Counted from the first letter of the stretch, positions 1-10,058 are shown. The stretch is DNA of 20,295 nt from Tricholomella constricta (GCA_013368375.1 JAACJP010000099.1:1-20295), one strand, 5' to 3'. The notes: generated by a model not told the origin, from the letters alone. Numbers and translations: made by a program.

Positions 1-365
1 CCGCCCGAGTACACGCACACCGAGAAGCACGCAGCTGGGCCCAACAGTTATGCGGTGAGGCCTTAGTCGCATTCTATCTTGTTGCGTCCTAACCTTATCG
101 CCTCCCTGACCAGAACAAAAGAAATATGCTGCGCTGCCGCCTGCTGCCCAAGCTGCCCTCAAGGAACAAAATTTACAATATAGATCCCGAAGACAAATCC
201 CAAAGACCTGTTGCCTCCGGCCTCTGGTGTCGATTTCGAGTGTTCGACGTGATATGAAGGTTGTTGAGCCTGAAGAGAGGACAGAGCAGGAATCAGTCGG
301 CGTCTCTCAAGGTGCGTAGTGTAGATGTCTCGCATATTGAACCGTTTCTAATCGAATTTACTTAG
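1..365 (+). pseudogene. Candidate exons and introns of an unrecognised decayed gene, 5' part
   Basis: Two stretches look like fungal introns. One runs 55-113, with donor GTGAGG and acceptor CCAG. The other runs 312-365, with donor GTGCGT, a CTAAT branch-like site near 348 and acceptor TTAG; it is 54 nt, the length typical of these fungi. Between them the frame starting at 116 is open to the second donor and contains the alanine-rich stretch KKYAALPPAAQAALKEQN, followed by a charged segment (VVEPEERTEQ). Before the first intron, positions 1-54 are open as PPEYTHTEKHAAGPNSYA. The phases of the two exons do not agree across the first intron, so either the splice choice is wrong or a base has been lost. 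The gene would begin upstream of the window. I recognise no domain. Confidence 0.35.
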
Positions 366-388
366 GAGAATCATGGGCAGCTACTTAG

Positions 389-976
389 GGTTGCAGTTCG
401 AGGACTCTGCCACATGTGGAGGCGCAGCGTGTCCCGAATGCGCAGGCGGATCTACCGCCCATCGCTGCGCCTTTGCCTGCACCCTCGCCTGCAGCAGATA
501 TTCAGCCGGATGGACTTTCGACGGCTTTGTCAGTGCCTTCAGATGTCTCACAAGCAGCCGTAAAATCAGTATTCGCTGCTGTAGCCACCGCCTCAACGCT
601 CACTACTGCAACCCCAGAACCCGCCACGGCACCAGTCGTACCCACACCCACGCCTACATCCACGCCCACACCTCCCACCCACACCCACACCCACACCCTC
701 CCGCCCACGCCTACACCCATGCATACACCTCCCACCCTCTCCAAGGACATACTTTCACCTCCACAAGTGAAGCACTCGTGGTTCTCCTCAGCCACTCCCA
801 GCACACCGCTCTTCGATCCTCAGCGCTCAGCCCTCCGCCTCCGACTCTATCCGCTCCTCCTTCGACAACGAAATCCCTGGCCTACTCATAGTCACGTCTC
901 CGCCGCCGCCGCAGCAGCAGCAGTCATCGCCCACCACCCTCTCGTCTCCAGGTCCCCAGCGGCGGTGGCGCAGTGA
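389..976 (+). pseudogene. Pro/Thr/Ala-rich low-complexity reading frame
   Basis: After the acceptor at 365 the frame in phase with position 416 is open from 389 to the TGA at 974. It encodes a proline-, threonine- and alanine-rich chain (for example LPPIAAPLPAPSPAADIQ, then TPTPTSTPTPPT and a His-Thr run). No ATG starts this frame and a TAG lies at 386-388, so it can only be an internal exon or a broken one. The composition suits a disordered linker of a fungal regulatory protein, but GC-rich low-complexity DNA keeps frames open by chance. Around 820 a neighbouring frame becomes the more protein-like one (SSFDNEIPGLLIVTS), which suggests a frameshift. Confidence 0.3.
641..718 (+). repeat. CCCACA/CCCACGCC microsatellite
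   Basis: Irregular tandem runs of CCCACA and CCCACGCCTACA fill this stretch. In frame they encode repeated Thr-Pro and His-Thr pairs. Slippage here may explain the changes of open frame nearby. Confidence 0.8.
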
Positions 977-1976
977 CGCTGGAACGGGACCCCGCCTTTC
1001 GTGAAGGAGCGTGGTACAGTCCTTGGGCGTGGTACGGCGCGGCGGCTCCGATGGCTGTGTCTGTGGCGGGCGGTGTTGGGAGGTCATGTCTGTTTTTGGG
1101 ACAGGGGAGGGGACAGAAATTGAGAAGGAGCGGGAGATGGGCAGCTCACACAGGCGGAGATGGTGAAGGAGGCGGAGGCGATGCTGGCGCAAAAGGGGTT
1201 CGAGGCGCAGCCAAGGTCGAAGGAGCGGAGGCGGAGGAGGAGGAGGAGGAAGGGGCCGGGCGAGAGCCGTGAGTGAACCCGGTGGAGCTGACGACAGCGA
1301 CAAGCCGGTCGGGATCGACACCAAGATCGCTCAACATGAAAGTCGTCACGGCTGGGCCTGCGGTGGACGAGAATAGGATGGAGGTCATGGGTGTTAACGA
1401 TGAGGATGAGGGCCAGGTGGGTAGAGGATGAGGAGGTGACGCGTGAGAGGGCGTCAAATGGAAAACGGATAAGGGAGGGTGCGGTAGTGAAGGGGTTGAC
1501 GCAAATGGAAAGGAGGCCGATGGTGAGGGTTTAGGGTGCGACTGCGACCCCCCAGCCGGCGGCTTTGGACGCTCATCGATGGCAGGGAAAGGTTGCATTC
1601 GGCGGGAGTCAGGGAGGCCCCTCCCTCTCCCTTTGCTGTCCCTTCTCCTTCTTCACCACTGCCATCGCCACCGCCTCTCACTCGACCTCCACATTCCCGC
1701 CCCACCAACAACACCCACACTACCTCGCCGGCGCCAGCAGCTTTCGACTCACACCGCCCTCCGCAGTCTTAGTCTCTCTCGCCAAGGATTACCTCTACAA
1801 TCACAATCACAACCACGAGCCCCCCCCCATGCACGCGCCTTACCCTCAAGCACACGCACACACATACGCACATGCCGTTTGGGAGCAGGATCCGGGCGGC
1901 GGGTAGAGGCGGGGGCAGTGCTGGCAGGCTGAGCGCCAGGTTCGGCGTGGACGGTGGCGGGGAGGGTTCCATCTAA
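977..1976 (+). pseudogene. Gly/Glu/Arg-rich remnant, probably the 3' part of the same decayed gene
   Basis: No single frame is open throughout. Protein-like pieces switch frame: LTQAEMVKEAEAMLAQKGFE then an arginine run near 1140-1260; MKVVTAGPAVDENRMEVM at 1336 onward; and GSRIRAAGRGGGSAGRLSAR ending near 1975 before a TAA. The GAG-rich run at 1226-1252 gives polyglutamate in one frame and polyarginine in another. The stretch also contains one copy of the four-member repeat family at 1534. Taken with 1-976, this looks like one long disordered-protein gene broken by several frameshifts. I cannot name it, and the link between pieces is inference. Confidence 0.3.
1534..1625 (+). repeat. Four-member repeat family, copy A (core only)
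   Basis: The core begins GGTGCGACTGCGACC and continues through a segment with GCCGGCGG, GGACGCTCATCGATGG and a GGGAAAGG stretch. The same order of words is found at 17857 on the plus strand and near 16000 and 4300 on the minus strand. Only the core is present. Homology to the longer copies stops just upstream of GGTGCGAC, right after TTTAG, which looks like a splice acceptor, so the shared block may have been an exon. Confidence 0.6.
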
Positions 1977-2720
1977 TCGATAGGGGGGACCACGTGCGTC
2001 TTCGAGTTCTGGGTTTGGGTCTTCGGGTGCGGGTGCAGGGACGGATGGGGCATGGGTGAAGGAAAAGGAGCGGGGTGCACCACATCACACGGTGTTTATT
2101 AGCTCCCCTTACGGACTCGCCGTCGCTGTCGATGGGGCGGAGAGATCATCCTTCGAGGGAGCGTGGAGAGAGTGGCACCGGGCGCGGGTGGGGGAGGTGG
2201 AGGCGAGCTGAAGGTGCTGACGTGAGAGAGGCGGGAGGCGAAGTGGGGAGAGCATGAGTGTTGAGTGGGAGTGGAAGCAGGATCGAGATATCGGCAGGGA
2301 AAAGGAGCGGTCGAGCTTGCAGGAACAGTGGGTGGTGGGGACGGGGATGGGTAGCGGGAAGCGGATGACGTTGGCTGCACTCGGGGCGAGGGGGGAGGGG
2401 TGCTTGGACATTGGCATGGGCGGCTTGGACAGGAGTCCTGGTGGTCGCTGCGGCTTTCTAGACTTTGTCGAACGCATGTAGCTCGTCGCCCAGCGTTCGA
2501 TATCATTTCAGCTTTGCCCTTAATATTGAATCGCGGCATCGCACTGATACAACATTGTCTTTGATATATGTACTCGTACAGTATATACATAGACGGCTGT
2601 TGATTAACCTTGTGAATTGAGATATTGTGTGTATAAAATCCGATGTTACGCACCGTGTTGTGAGTTGGACAAAGTGTTGTATCTCTGGGCCTAGAAGAAG
2701 AAATCACGGTCCGAGGTGCG
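1977..2720. other. Gene-less stretch, GC-rich then AT-rich
   Basis: From 1977 to about 2480 the DNA is GGGA/GAGG-rich and every open frame is short and low-complexity. From about 2500 to 2700 it turns AT-rich (TATATG, TATATACAT, TATAAAATC), which would suit untranslated or intergenic sequence. I see no convincing exon. Confidence 0.6.
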
Positions 2721-2722
2721 CG

Positions 2723-2741
2723 GCGCCCTCAGTGAGGGGGC
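2723..2741 (-). repeat. Dispersed palindrome, diverged copy
   Basis: GCGCCCTC-AGT-GAGGGGGC forms an 8-bp stem with one mismatch and a 3-nt loop. The loop reads AGT, so this copy lies opposite to the ACT-loop copies of the 9871-10058 cluster. Confidence 0.55.
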
Positions 2742-3960
2742 CCTGAAAGAAACTTGCACCACAATCGTCAATCGCTGTCGCAGGATCGTAGTGTCCTGAT
2801 GCCTTGTAGGTGATCGAAGCTGTTCTCCACTGGGTTTTTACACTCGATGGTCTTATCCCGCAATGAAATGACTGACTTTATGCAAAAGGCGCACATGGTA
2901 AATGGCATGATCAAAGCTGACTGCACGATCAAGATCCGACACGCACCTCATATATCAATTTTCTTTTTTTCCACTCACGCCGCGGTGGGTCGCATCGCAC
3001 TTTATATATACAGATCACACTAATTGTAAGAATCAATAGATAACTAACCTCGTACCTACTGTAGATTTTGTCGATGTCCAGCTAACAAGTGACCAGCGGG
3101 TTGAGGAGCGGGACGTCGGAGACAGAGAAGACGGCGGAGGAAGAGGAGGAGGATGCTGGGGCGAAGGCATCGCCAGCACGACCAGCTCGATTTGACTGAC
3201 ACAGGCGGGGACGGCTGCTGCATGTGGCTCTTCATGTTCCGTCTCCTCGACAACGGCGGTGCCCGCCCCCCGCGTGCTCGAATTTTCGCTCGTCGACAAT
3301 ATCTACGCTCAATGATTACTGTCGACTCGCATCGTGGTGCGTCGCATTAAACCCTGGTATATAAGATCAGTGAATAGCAGATACTTCACGAGTTAACAAC
3401 CTTTAGTCAAAACACGGCTCAAACGCAGCGAGCCAACATACAGCGGTGCTCGTGCCAACCCTGCCCATAGCACGCCCTGTAAAATGCGCCTGCCATCGCA
3501 CCATGACTTCGACCCTGCCCCTTTCGACCGCCACTGTACCCTCCTTCGATGAGCTCACAGACAGCCCCCCCCTTGACTCGCTATGACGAAGCGCCCCCTC
3601 CCTGTGTCCCACGAGCCTGTGTCTGCTATGCATTGCAGTCGTCACTTGCTCGTCAGTTCTGTGTGATAAATCGTAGTTAGTAGCACATTTACACCCTGAC
3701 AGATAGCCACTTACCTCTCATGGAGTACTATCCTGTATCAACTTCTTCATTTCGGCCTTGCTTCTCCTTGTGGGCCGCAAGTCGTTGTGCAAGATACTTC
3801 GTGCATTGAGCCGATGAAGGGCGACTCAAGATGTACTGGGGCACCTTGATGCTGTGGAAAGCCGAGGCGGCGCGACTGTCGTCCATGCGCGGAGGTCCGT
3901 GGTTGCGATGGTAGGTGGTGGTGGTGTCGGCGCCGTCTACTTCTGGTGGTAATGGAGGTG
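2742..3960. other. Gene-less stretch
   Basis: I see no recognisable exon. Two AT-richer patches (about 2940-3060 and 3350-3410) each follow a CGCATCG/GTCGCAT-type word and contain TATATATA- or TATATAAG-like tracts, so they may be distant copies of one sequence. Between them is a GAGGAGGAG-rich run at 3120-3150. Open frames here are short and start at non-ATG codons. Confidence 0.5.
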
Positions 3961-4548
3961 GTGAGGAGTGTAATGAAGATACCGCCGCGTTGGCACGACT
4001 CGGCAACCGGCATGAGTGTAGTGTCGTCGTCTGTGACCAAGCCGACATACGACCTGCACGCCGCCGCCTCGTACTACTCGAGCGCAACTCGCGGTTGCTG
4101 TGCTTGTCCATAACCCCCCAACTCCGATCCCAATGCTCAGGCCCATGCCCACCCCAACCGTCGCCTCCTCGCCCTTCCCATGCACGCCCCCAGCCCCCCT
4201 CCACGCCATACCTCCAAAAGGCCTCCCCGACCCCACCGGAGCGCCTTCCCTGCCATGGACGAGTATTCCAACCTGCTGACCTGGCGTCGCAATCATATCC
4301 AACAGCACATCGCCCCCGCCAGCTGCGCCTCAAACTCCACATGCCCCTCCCTTCTTTTCCTTTGCCGCCCCCCCTCCGCATCCATCGACGATCGCATTAC
4401 GGGCGTTGAGAATTGAAACTCGGAAGGGGGGCCCGGGGTCGAGTACGGCTCCAGGGCGTGGTCGGCGGTCATTAGCTAGAATTGAGGATGTGCGTTTCGG
4501 CAGGGGCAGAATATGGGCGCTGAGCAGAGGAGGGATTTCGCGACCATG
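3960..4548 (-). repeat. Four-member repeat family, copy B (long)
   Basis: Read on the minus strand from the CCATGG at 4543, this stretch aligns word by word with 16258-15630. Shared are a segment ending in GGAGCCGTACTCGACCC, the block CGATCGTCGATGGATGCGGA, the GTTTGAGGC word near 4335, the core near 4300 (GATTGCGACGCCAGGTCAGC) and the later TGGCACGACTCGG-type block near 3985. In one minus frame the core reads IATPGQQVGILVHGREGAPV, against ATPGRRIRTLVYVVEGAPL in copy C. The frame is not kept across the whole copy, so this is a decayed sequence, perhaps an old gene fragment. It is heavily diverged from copy C. Confidence 0.65.
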
Positions 4549-5094
4549 GTGCCGGAATGAACTTGAGGCACAAGGAGGAGGTAAGTGTGCATCAATGCAG
4601 AACACACAGGGGTCGGAGGATGCGCGCTGGGGGTGGGTAGAGGTGGAGATAGAGATAAAATTGGGATGGGGGATGGACGAGGAAGGTAGCGTAGCGAAGC
4701 ATATGATTTAAACGAAAATGAAGTTGAGAAGAAGATCGAAAAGGAACAACGGTTGCAGCCCCTCACGCTGCGCCTCCCCGCCCCCCGCCCCCACTCAACA
4801 GCACAACCCCGCAGCAGATATACGCCTCGTCCGGCGCACGGCCGCCCATGGCCCAGAGCGGGGGCTCGTGCACTAGGACCGGTTTCTCCGTCACAGGGAT
4901 GGGGGTGGGCGCGAATGCGAGGGCACAGGTGAGGGGCAACGGTGCAGAGGAAGGAGCAAGGGGCTTCGTTGACTAAAGACCACAGAAGTCCTCCTCAAAG
5001 TATCCCAATCGAAACCTTGGTCGTCAGCATTGCTCAGGGGCCTGAGGCGTCATATGTAAGTGTTGTAAAACGTGTGAATAGTAGTAGGACTTAC
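4549..5094. other. Gene-less stretch
   Basis: Mixed GC-rich and purine-rich DNA with no protein-like frame beyond chance length. The only feature noted is purine-rich low complexity around 4620-4690 and 4730-4745. It separates copy B from the minus-strand remnant. Confidence 0.5.
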
Positions 5095-6121
5095 CTGGAG
5101 AATCTGTCGTTGGATTCAATCGCCCGCCGATCGCAATCGCACTCGTATCGCACTCGTGCTGAGGTCTAGTGTCGTGTAAAGTGTGAAAAGAGAATGAGAT
5201 GGATGCCTTGTGCCTTTGAGCGATAGTGAGGTCAACGAAGTACCGAACACACCGTAATGACCGTGTCCTTCTCGGGAAACGAATACTGCAGTGAAGCTGA
5301 TGAAAGAACGAATGGAACGATCGATATATTGCACTCACCTGTATGCACTCATACCCTTGCAAAGAATTCTCAACAAAGATCGTGTCGTCAAGAGGCGAGC
5401 ATCCGTGCGAGTGCTTCAGATGTCCGTGTCCGTATGTTCTTGAAATAAGAAGGCTCATCTTGTATTACAGATTCCCTCGTCCGCAGATCAACGTTGAGCT
5501 TGTGCACGTGCTTGAGGCATCGTGTACTTGGAAGAGTATCGGTTGGGAAGGTAAAAAGGTACAGATAACAGAAACGACGCGGCGACGCATGTAATGGCGT
5601 CATGAGCTTGAAGAATCAGAACCAGCTCCAAGTTCAGGTTGCGGATGACCTGAATGCGGCAAGTCATGTCACAGGCAAATCGATATTTCGACAAGGTAGA
5701 ACGCACCGATTTTTCAATTTCTCTATGACTGAGTACAGATATACTGTTCCGTTATCGCAGTTCACGTACTCCGTGCCATGTAAAGACTGGTGAGATGAGG
5801 CGTTGCTTTTGAGGTAACCGTAGATGCCGATCGCACCTACTTAGTCAAATATGCTTGCTGAAGAAAATCAGAGAGGAGGGAACGTAGTAAAGAAAAATGA
5901 GCGAAATGTTTGCGAGATGGCTTGGAAGCACTCATCAGCGCGATAAACTCTTGATAAACTCCCGTATGCTTGTCGAAAGGCTCCATGAACAGTGCATTGA
6001 TCTATTGGATGTCGCGTTAACAATACGAATTGACTAGACGGTAGAACTGACCTTGAAATTCTGGTTGCAGAATTCTTTGACGGCTCACGCGCTCACGGAT
6101 GTAGAACGAGTGTGTTTGAGG
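5095..6121 (-). pseudogene. Exon-like pieces of an unrecognised minus-strand gene
   Basis: Reading the minus strand from 6121: an open piece with SFYIRERVSRQRILQPEF; an intron at 6051-6002 (donor GTCAGT, acceptor AATAG); then a 54-codon frame from 6001 to a TAG at 5839, containing INALFMEPFDKHTGVYQEF. Further on come QVIRNLNLELVLILQAHD, LRTRESVIQDEPSYFKNI with SEALARMLAS, and, after a change of frame, LDDTIFVENSLQGYECIQ. That ends at an intron with donor GTGAGT and acceptor ATCAG (5338-5297). A further exon-like block, 5296-5095, ends at a GTAAGT donor. Introns of 42-50 nt and consistent splice words support a real gene on this strand. Frame breaks and an early stop show that it is broken, or that two genes are mixed. 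I do not recognise the family. Confidence 0.45.
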
Positions 6122-6271
6122 CGCGCTGGAGATTGGGTAAACGATCAAAGCAGATTATCTAACGAGATCAACGATGTTGACAGCGTCAATGAATCTGAGT
6201 GACAAGGTGACTGCTGCCGCCATTGCAACACGCACGATGTCAACGTTACAGCGCAATACCTCATAGCGACC
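6122..6271. other. Short spacer between divergent remnants
   Basis: About 150 bp separate the start of the minus-strand remnant from the ATG of the plus-strand PHO88-type pseudogene. This would be a shared divergent promoter if both were once genes. No clear TATA box or repeated motif is visible. Confidence 0.4.
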
Positions 6272-7017
6272 ATGCACTCTGTTATACATAGCCTCGTCAT
6301 CTTCCTCCGCGCCATGCAAGAGCAGGATCCATTGCCATCGACCCCCGTCTTAATGCCCTGCAAAATACCTTTTGACGACCCCGATGTCCTCAACCAAGTC
6401 CGCATCGCATACGATACAGCACAGCCATCGTTCTTGGCATGTACTACTTTGTTTCTTTCGAGGTCTGTTCCCCGGCCTCGCCTTGCACCTCGCCTCTCAC
6501 GTCTTTGCCCAGATATGGTCCAAGAACGATCAGACCGTTTTGAACTACAGTCAGTCCCGTGTCGCCCTTTTTCACTTGCAGCCTTCTGATCTCTGTGCTT
6601 CCACAGTCGAGGCTCCCGGTCCCATGGTACGTCCCAGCCATGTCACACTCTCCCCAGCCCACCTTTGACAGCCTCCTCAGCACACCTCAAGTCCTCGGAA
6701 CCTGGGATCCTCGTCATCACCACCATCCACGATCACGGCCTCTCGGATACCCTAAACTCGTGCGTTTACCCTCCCCTTCAACTTACCCACGTCATGAGCC
6801 TCCTTTTCGCAGCTCTGCACCGCCTACAATGGGCATCGCGATGATGGTGTCCATGCGCCTACACCTCAAGTACAAGCCCCTGGCTCTCATGGGCTTTGAG
6901 GACCTCTGACGCCAAGCTCGTCTACATCGACCTTTTCGGCAAGCGCGCCTTCCCACCTCGGATGCAGCCTCCATCGCTGAGGCCGAGAAGCGCGTCGGTG
7001 CCAAGAAGGAGGACTAG
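6272..7017 (+). pseudogene. PHO88: PHO88/SND3-type ER membrane protein, frameshifted pseudogene
   Basis: Pho88 (Snd3) is a small ER membrane protein that acts in SRP-independent protein targeting and was first linked to phosphate uptake. The family's landmarks appear in order. They are MHSVIHSLVIFLRAMQ at the ATG (6272); KIPFDDPDVLNQVRIAYDTA near 6363; then, after a 1-nt shift near 6424, IVLGMYYFVSFE; WSKNDQTVLNY at 6516-6548; EAPGPM; SSEPGILVITTIHDHGLSD; MGIAMMVSMRLHLKYKPLAL; AKLVYIDLFGK; and a C-terminus SIAEAEKRVGAKKED ending at the TAG at 7015. Introns remain, for example 6463-6512, 6550-6606 and 6760-6812, so the copy did not come through RNA. Lesions: the first intron has lost usable donor and acceptor sites, a shift follows the DTAQ segment, the frame is broken after the FEDL segment near 6903, and the segment before the C-terminus appears deleted. 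The identification rests on recall of the family without an alignment. Confidence 0.8.
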
Positions 7018-7380
7018 GCACCTACACTTTAGCTGCCCATCTGGTATCTGGTATGTGAATCTCGTGCCTTGTCGTGTCATGTCAGCGATGGGCGGCAAGG
7101 GACGAGAAGGAGACGGATGGGGATCTAAAGGTTTTTCGGGCATTTACGTACGCGGGGCACTGCCGCTGCCGCTGCTGGGTGTATATATCATTTAAAGAAT
7201 GATATCCGGGCTGCATCTCCTTGGTCTTTACATTCCCATCTTCTTCGGGAAAACTTGGTGTGTGTGGACGGTGTGGCTACTGCTCGCCGTTGATGGTTTC
7301 TGTTGTTCGGTGTTCGGCTTTCGACTCAATCCTGTCCCGCCTCCTCCCTTTCTCTTCAGCCAGTGCTTATACGAATATCA
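7018..7380. other. Spacer with no clear gene
   Basis: Follows the stop of the PHO88-type remnant. Short open frames exist but none looks like protein. A TTTAAAG tract near 7192 and pyrimidine-rich sequence from 7340 to 7360, ending in TTCAG, could be the tail of an intron leading into the next remnant. Confidence 0.4.
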
Positions 7381-8640
7381 ATGCCTCCCAGAACCCCGTG
7401 CCTGTCGTCACCCTCAAGGAAATTTGTATCCTTGTTCGAGGAGCTTCTGAGGCCGACTCTGCAGGTCAAGGAGTATGTCATAAGAGAGCCGATTATAGAT
7501 TGACAGTTTGTTTCCTTTTTCTCTCGTTATCGACCAATGTAATTCTTAATCGCATGACATATCCATCCCACTCATAGATGTCTTCTTTCCCTTCGCCGCT
7601 CGCTCCACCGCTCCCGACAGCGTCGTAGTATCGAACCTCCGCCACATCAGCTTCTGGGAGGTCGCCGCACTGCTCGTGCTGTGGGAGGTTGTCGAGGAGG
7701 ACAAGGGTGGGGAGGCGGAGGCGGAGGCGCAGTCAGAGGGGAAAGAGGAGGAGGGGATGTAGGCGGGAGGTAAAGACGATTTGGAGGAGTGGACGGTGCA
7801 GGTGGGGGAGTGTAGCGTGCTTGCAGGTGCTGGAGAAAAAGGCAATGGTGAGTATATGTATTCAGCGCTTCGTCCCTTCCTCTCTTTCGTTCACCAACAA
7901 TCGTTCGCCTCCATCGTCCCAATTCTGATTCTGATCAACTCCTTTTCGTCTAGTGGGCGAAGTCGATTTACCCGGACGGCCTCGCTACGGCCTCGCCGTG
8001 TGTCTCCACGAGGGCTGGGACATGGATGAAGACCCGCCTGCAGGGCACAAGAAAATGCAGAGCGCTTGAAAGAGGCCGCCGGATTTATGGCACGCATCCC
8101 TGGCTTCGTCCGAACACCGCAAAGAAGAGTATATCGCTGAAGATTTGTCTTGTTTTTGCCAAAACCGGCGCAGACGCAGTGATTTCCGCCAAAGGGGTGC
8201 TCTACAATTCCATTTTGTTTAACGGGCTCCCCTCCTCTTCCCCCCTTCCATCTCCTTCCCCAGCCATCCAAGCTCCCTCAACGCGCTCAGCACCACCACC
8301 CTCCAAGACAAAAACTCGCCACCGCCACCGCCACCCCTTTTACACACCTTTTACACAAACCAACCCCCCGCTCGCCCCCTCGCGCTCGTCCGTGCACAAC
8401 GTATCCGCACGTCCCCGAGCGCACCCAAAGGCCACCTCTTCAAGATCCTCCGCCCCGCGCAAGCGCGGCCCGCGTACTGGGATCTCTGTGAGCGGCTGAG
8501 GCGCTTGCAGGCTTGTGCGCCGCGGCGCCTTGCAGACGAGGGCGAGGCTGGGGTGAGCGAGAAGAAGCCCCAGTGGTAGTGGGTAGACGAGTACATCTGG
8601 ATCTGCGCGAAGGCGTGGGGGTGGCTTATTCACTTCCCCT
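7381..8640 (+). pseudogene. Unrecognised multi-exon gene, broken by frameshifts and a stop
   Basis: Protein-like blocks occur in order: an ATG frame at 7381-7503 containing KFVSLFEELLRPTLQVKEYV and IREPIID; after an acceptor at 7576-7577, VFFPFAARSTAPDSVVVSNL, RHISFWEVAALLVLWEVVEE and an acidic tail; an intron at 7848-7953 (donor GTGAGT, acceptor TCTAG); then GRPRYGLAVCLHEGWDMDED; a frameshift; AERLKEAAGFMARIPGFV; another shift; HRKEEYIAEDLS. Later, 8427-8576 reads KGHLFKILRPAQARP, AYWDLCERLRRLQA and SEKKPQWW. A TAG at 8577-8579 then interrupts a frame that continues WVDEYIWICAKAWGW. The aromatic-rich, non-repetitive blocks argue for a former real protein. It could be one gene or two. I do not recognise a domain and assign no function. 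Confidence 0.5.
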
Positions 8641-9519
8641 TCCCCTAAACCCTTTTCCCACTCCCTCTGTCCTTACTTCCCGGTTGCGGCTCTCGGATCC
8701 GCAGCGTCGACAGTCAAGTAACCTCGTTCGACCCAAAAAGGGAAAAGTCACGAGCAACACCGCGCCTCTCGAGCGCGTTTGGATACCAGACTGTGGGGTA
8801 CGGCGTCTGGGACATACCAACCATTTGTATGCCAAACACGGTGCCCACTTGTTCTCGTTGCTGACCTTATGTTGCCATTTGTGCGGTGCGACGCTTTCTC
8901 AGTACCCATCGATGTATTGATCAGTCCATCAGGTGGATACACGTTCAATATTGTGCACTTGATCACACGGTTCACGCAAGGCTCTTGACAGACAGAGTGC
9001 CGCGAAGATATGTCATTGGGAAGTATTACTCAAAGGTTAATTTATTCATTCATTACTAGCAAATCTTCATAACTGCGGCTACAGCGCCCTTGCATTCGTC
9101 AACCCTTTCAACGGAACTGCGAAACATTAAAAAGATGTAAATACTCACGAGGGCTCATGAGGGCTACACTACGACAGGGAGGGACCTATAGGCGACAGTA
9201 AGGGTTGCCTTTTACAGCCTGAGCCTGGCATATCAAAGCCTTCCGCGGTTGCTGCAAAGGAAGCTCGCCAGGCTGCAAGTACTGGGAATGAAGGGGACAT
9301 AAAGGGGTGCAGTGAAAATTCCGGTTCTTTAAGCTTTCATTCAGAATGTAAAGAAGATAGAATCTAATCACGACTGAATGCCGCACAGTTCTTGTGTAAT
9401 AATTTTGGGAGTATTATGGAGACCTTCGAGAACATATATAGAGTCTTAAGACAGTTGCTTCGCTTTCATTCAGATGGACAAAGATTTTGCAGAGATCTGG
9501 GGCTTCTATTGCAGTGGAG
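8641..9519. other. Gene-less stretch
   Basis: No exon-like frame and no repeat that I can support. Base composition shifts from pyrimidine-rich (8640-8680) to more AT-rich DNA (about 9000-9480) towards the repeat block. Confidence 0.5.
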
Positions 9520-9735
9520 CGGCCGAGCCCGAAGGCCCAAGCCTGTGCCCAAAGCCCGAAGGCCCTGTGCCCACAGCCCGAAGCTCCAATCACGCGCTCA
9601 AAGCCCGAAGCTCCAATCACGTGCCCAAAGCCGAAAGCCCTGAAGCCCCAAAGTCCCGAAGCCCCAGAGTCCCAAGCCTTTGCCCCATCCCAAGCCCGTA
9701 CCCGAAGCCCCGAGCCTGTGCCCCCAGCCCATGCC
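9520..9735 (+). repeat. AAGCCCGAAG minisatellite
   Basis: The words AAGCCCGAAG, AAGCCCCA and GTGCCCA recur throughout. The clearest pair is a 19-bp word (AGCCCGAAGCTCCAATCAC) at 9575-9593 and 9602-9620, a 27-bp period. The rest is more diverged, with periods of about 9-30 bp. It abuts the palindrome cluster and forms the left edge of the repeat block. Confidence 0.85.
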
Positions 9736-9870
9736 ACATGGTTGCAATCCCGACGGACAGTTAGTTTGCTTGCAGACATCAGTGAACATTGTTGTGTGCA
9801 CATGTACAGATTGCGCTTCTCGGCACATTTTGGAACATGGATGAGTGTTAGTTTGCTTGCGGGCATAAGC

Positions 9871-9889
9871 GCACCCTCACTGAGGGTGC
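9871..9889 (+). repeat. Palindrome, perfect copy
   Basis: GCACCCTC-ACT-GAGGGTGC is a perfect 8-bp stem with a 3-nt loop. It serves as the reference for the dispersed palindrome family. Confidence 0.9.
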
Positions 9890-9997
9890 CATGTGTTCCT
9901 TGCGGGCATGGGCACACCCTCACTAAGGGTGCCATGCACTTTTTCCATTTACCATTCTCCACATGTTTGGGAACATGTCCAAATTGCGGGCATGGGT

Positions 9998-10058
9998 GCA
10001 CCCTCATTGAGGGTGCCATGTGTTCCTTGCGGGCATGGGTACACCCTCACTGAGGGTG
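9998..10058 (+). repeat. Two further palindrome copies
   Basis: At 9998-10016 the stem is perfect and the loop reads ATT in place of ACT. At 10042-10058 a 7-bp perfect stem with an ACT loop remains; the eighth pair is lost (A opposite C). A more damaged copy sits at 9914-9933 (CACCCTC, then TAAGGGTG). Confidence 0.85.

Noticed and set aside
827..1324. Minus-strand frames with polyproline opposite the GAG-rich run
   Set aside because: Shadow of purine-rich low-complexity DNA; no motif, no splice signals that fit.
2985..3400. Possible duplicated promoter-like segments with TATATA tracts
   Set aside because: Similarity is limited to a few short words and no gene follows either of them.
9575..9620. 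Regular repeats with short spacers resembling a CRISPR array
   Set aside because: Only two clean 19-bp words, spacers of 8 bp, in a fungal context. It is a minisatellite.
9871..10058. Hairpins as bacterial-type transcription terminators
   Set aside because: No T-tract follows them, they are clustered and dispersed as repeats, and the genome is eukaryotic.
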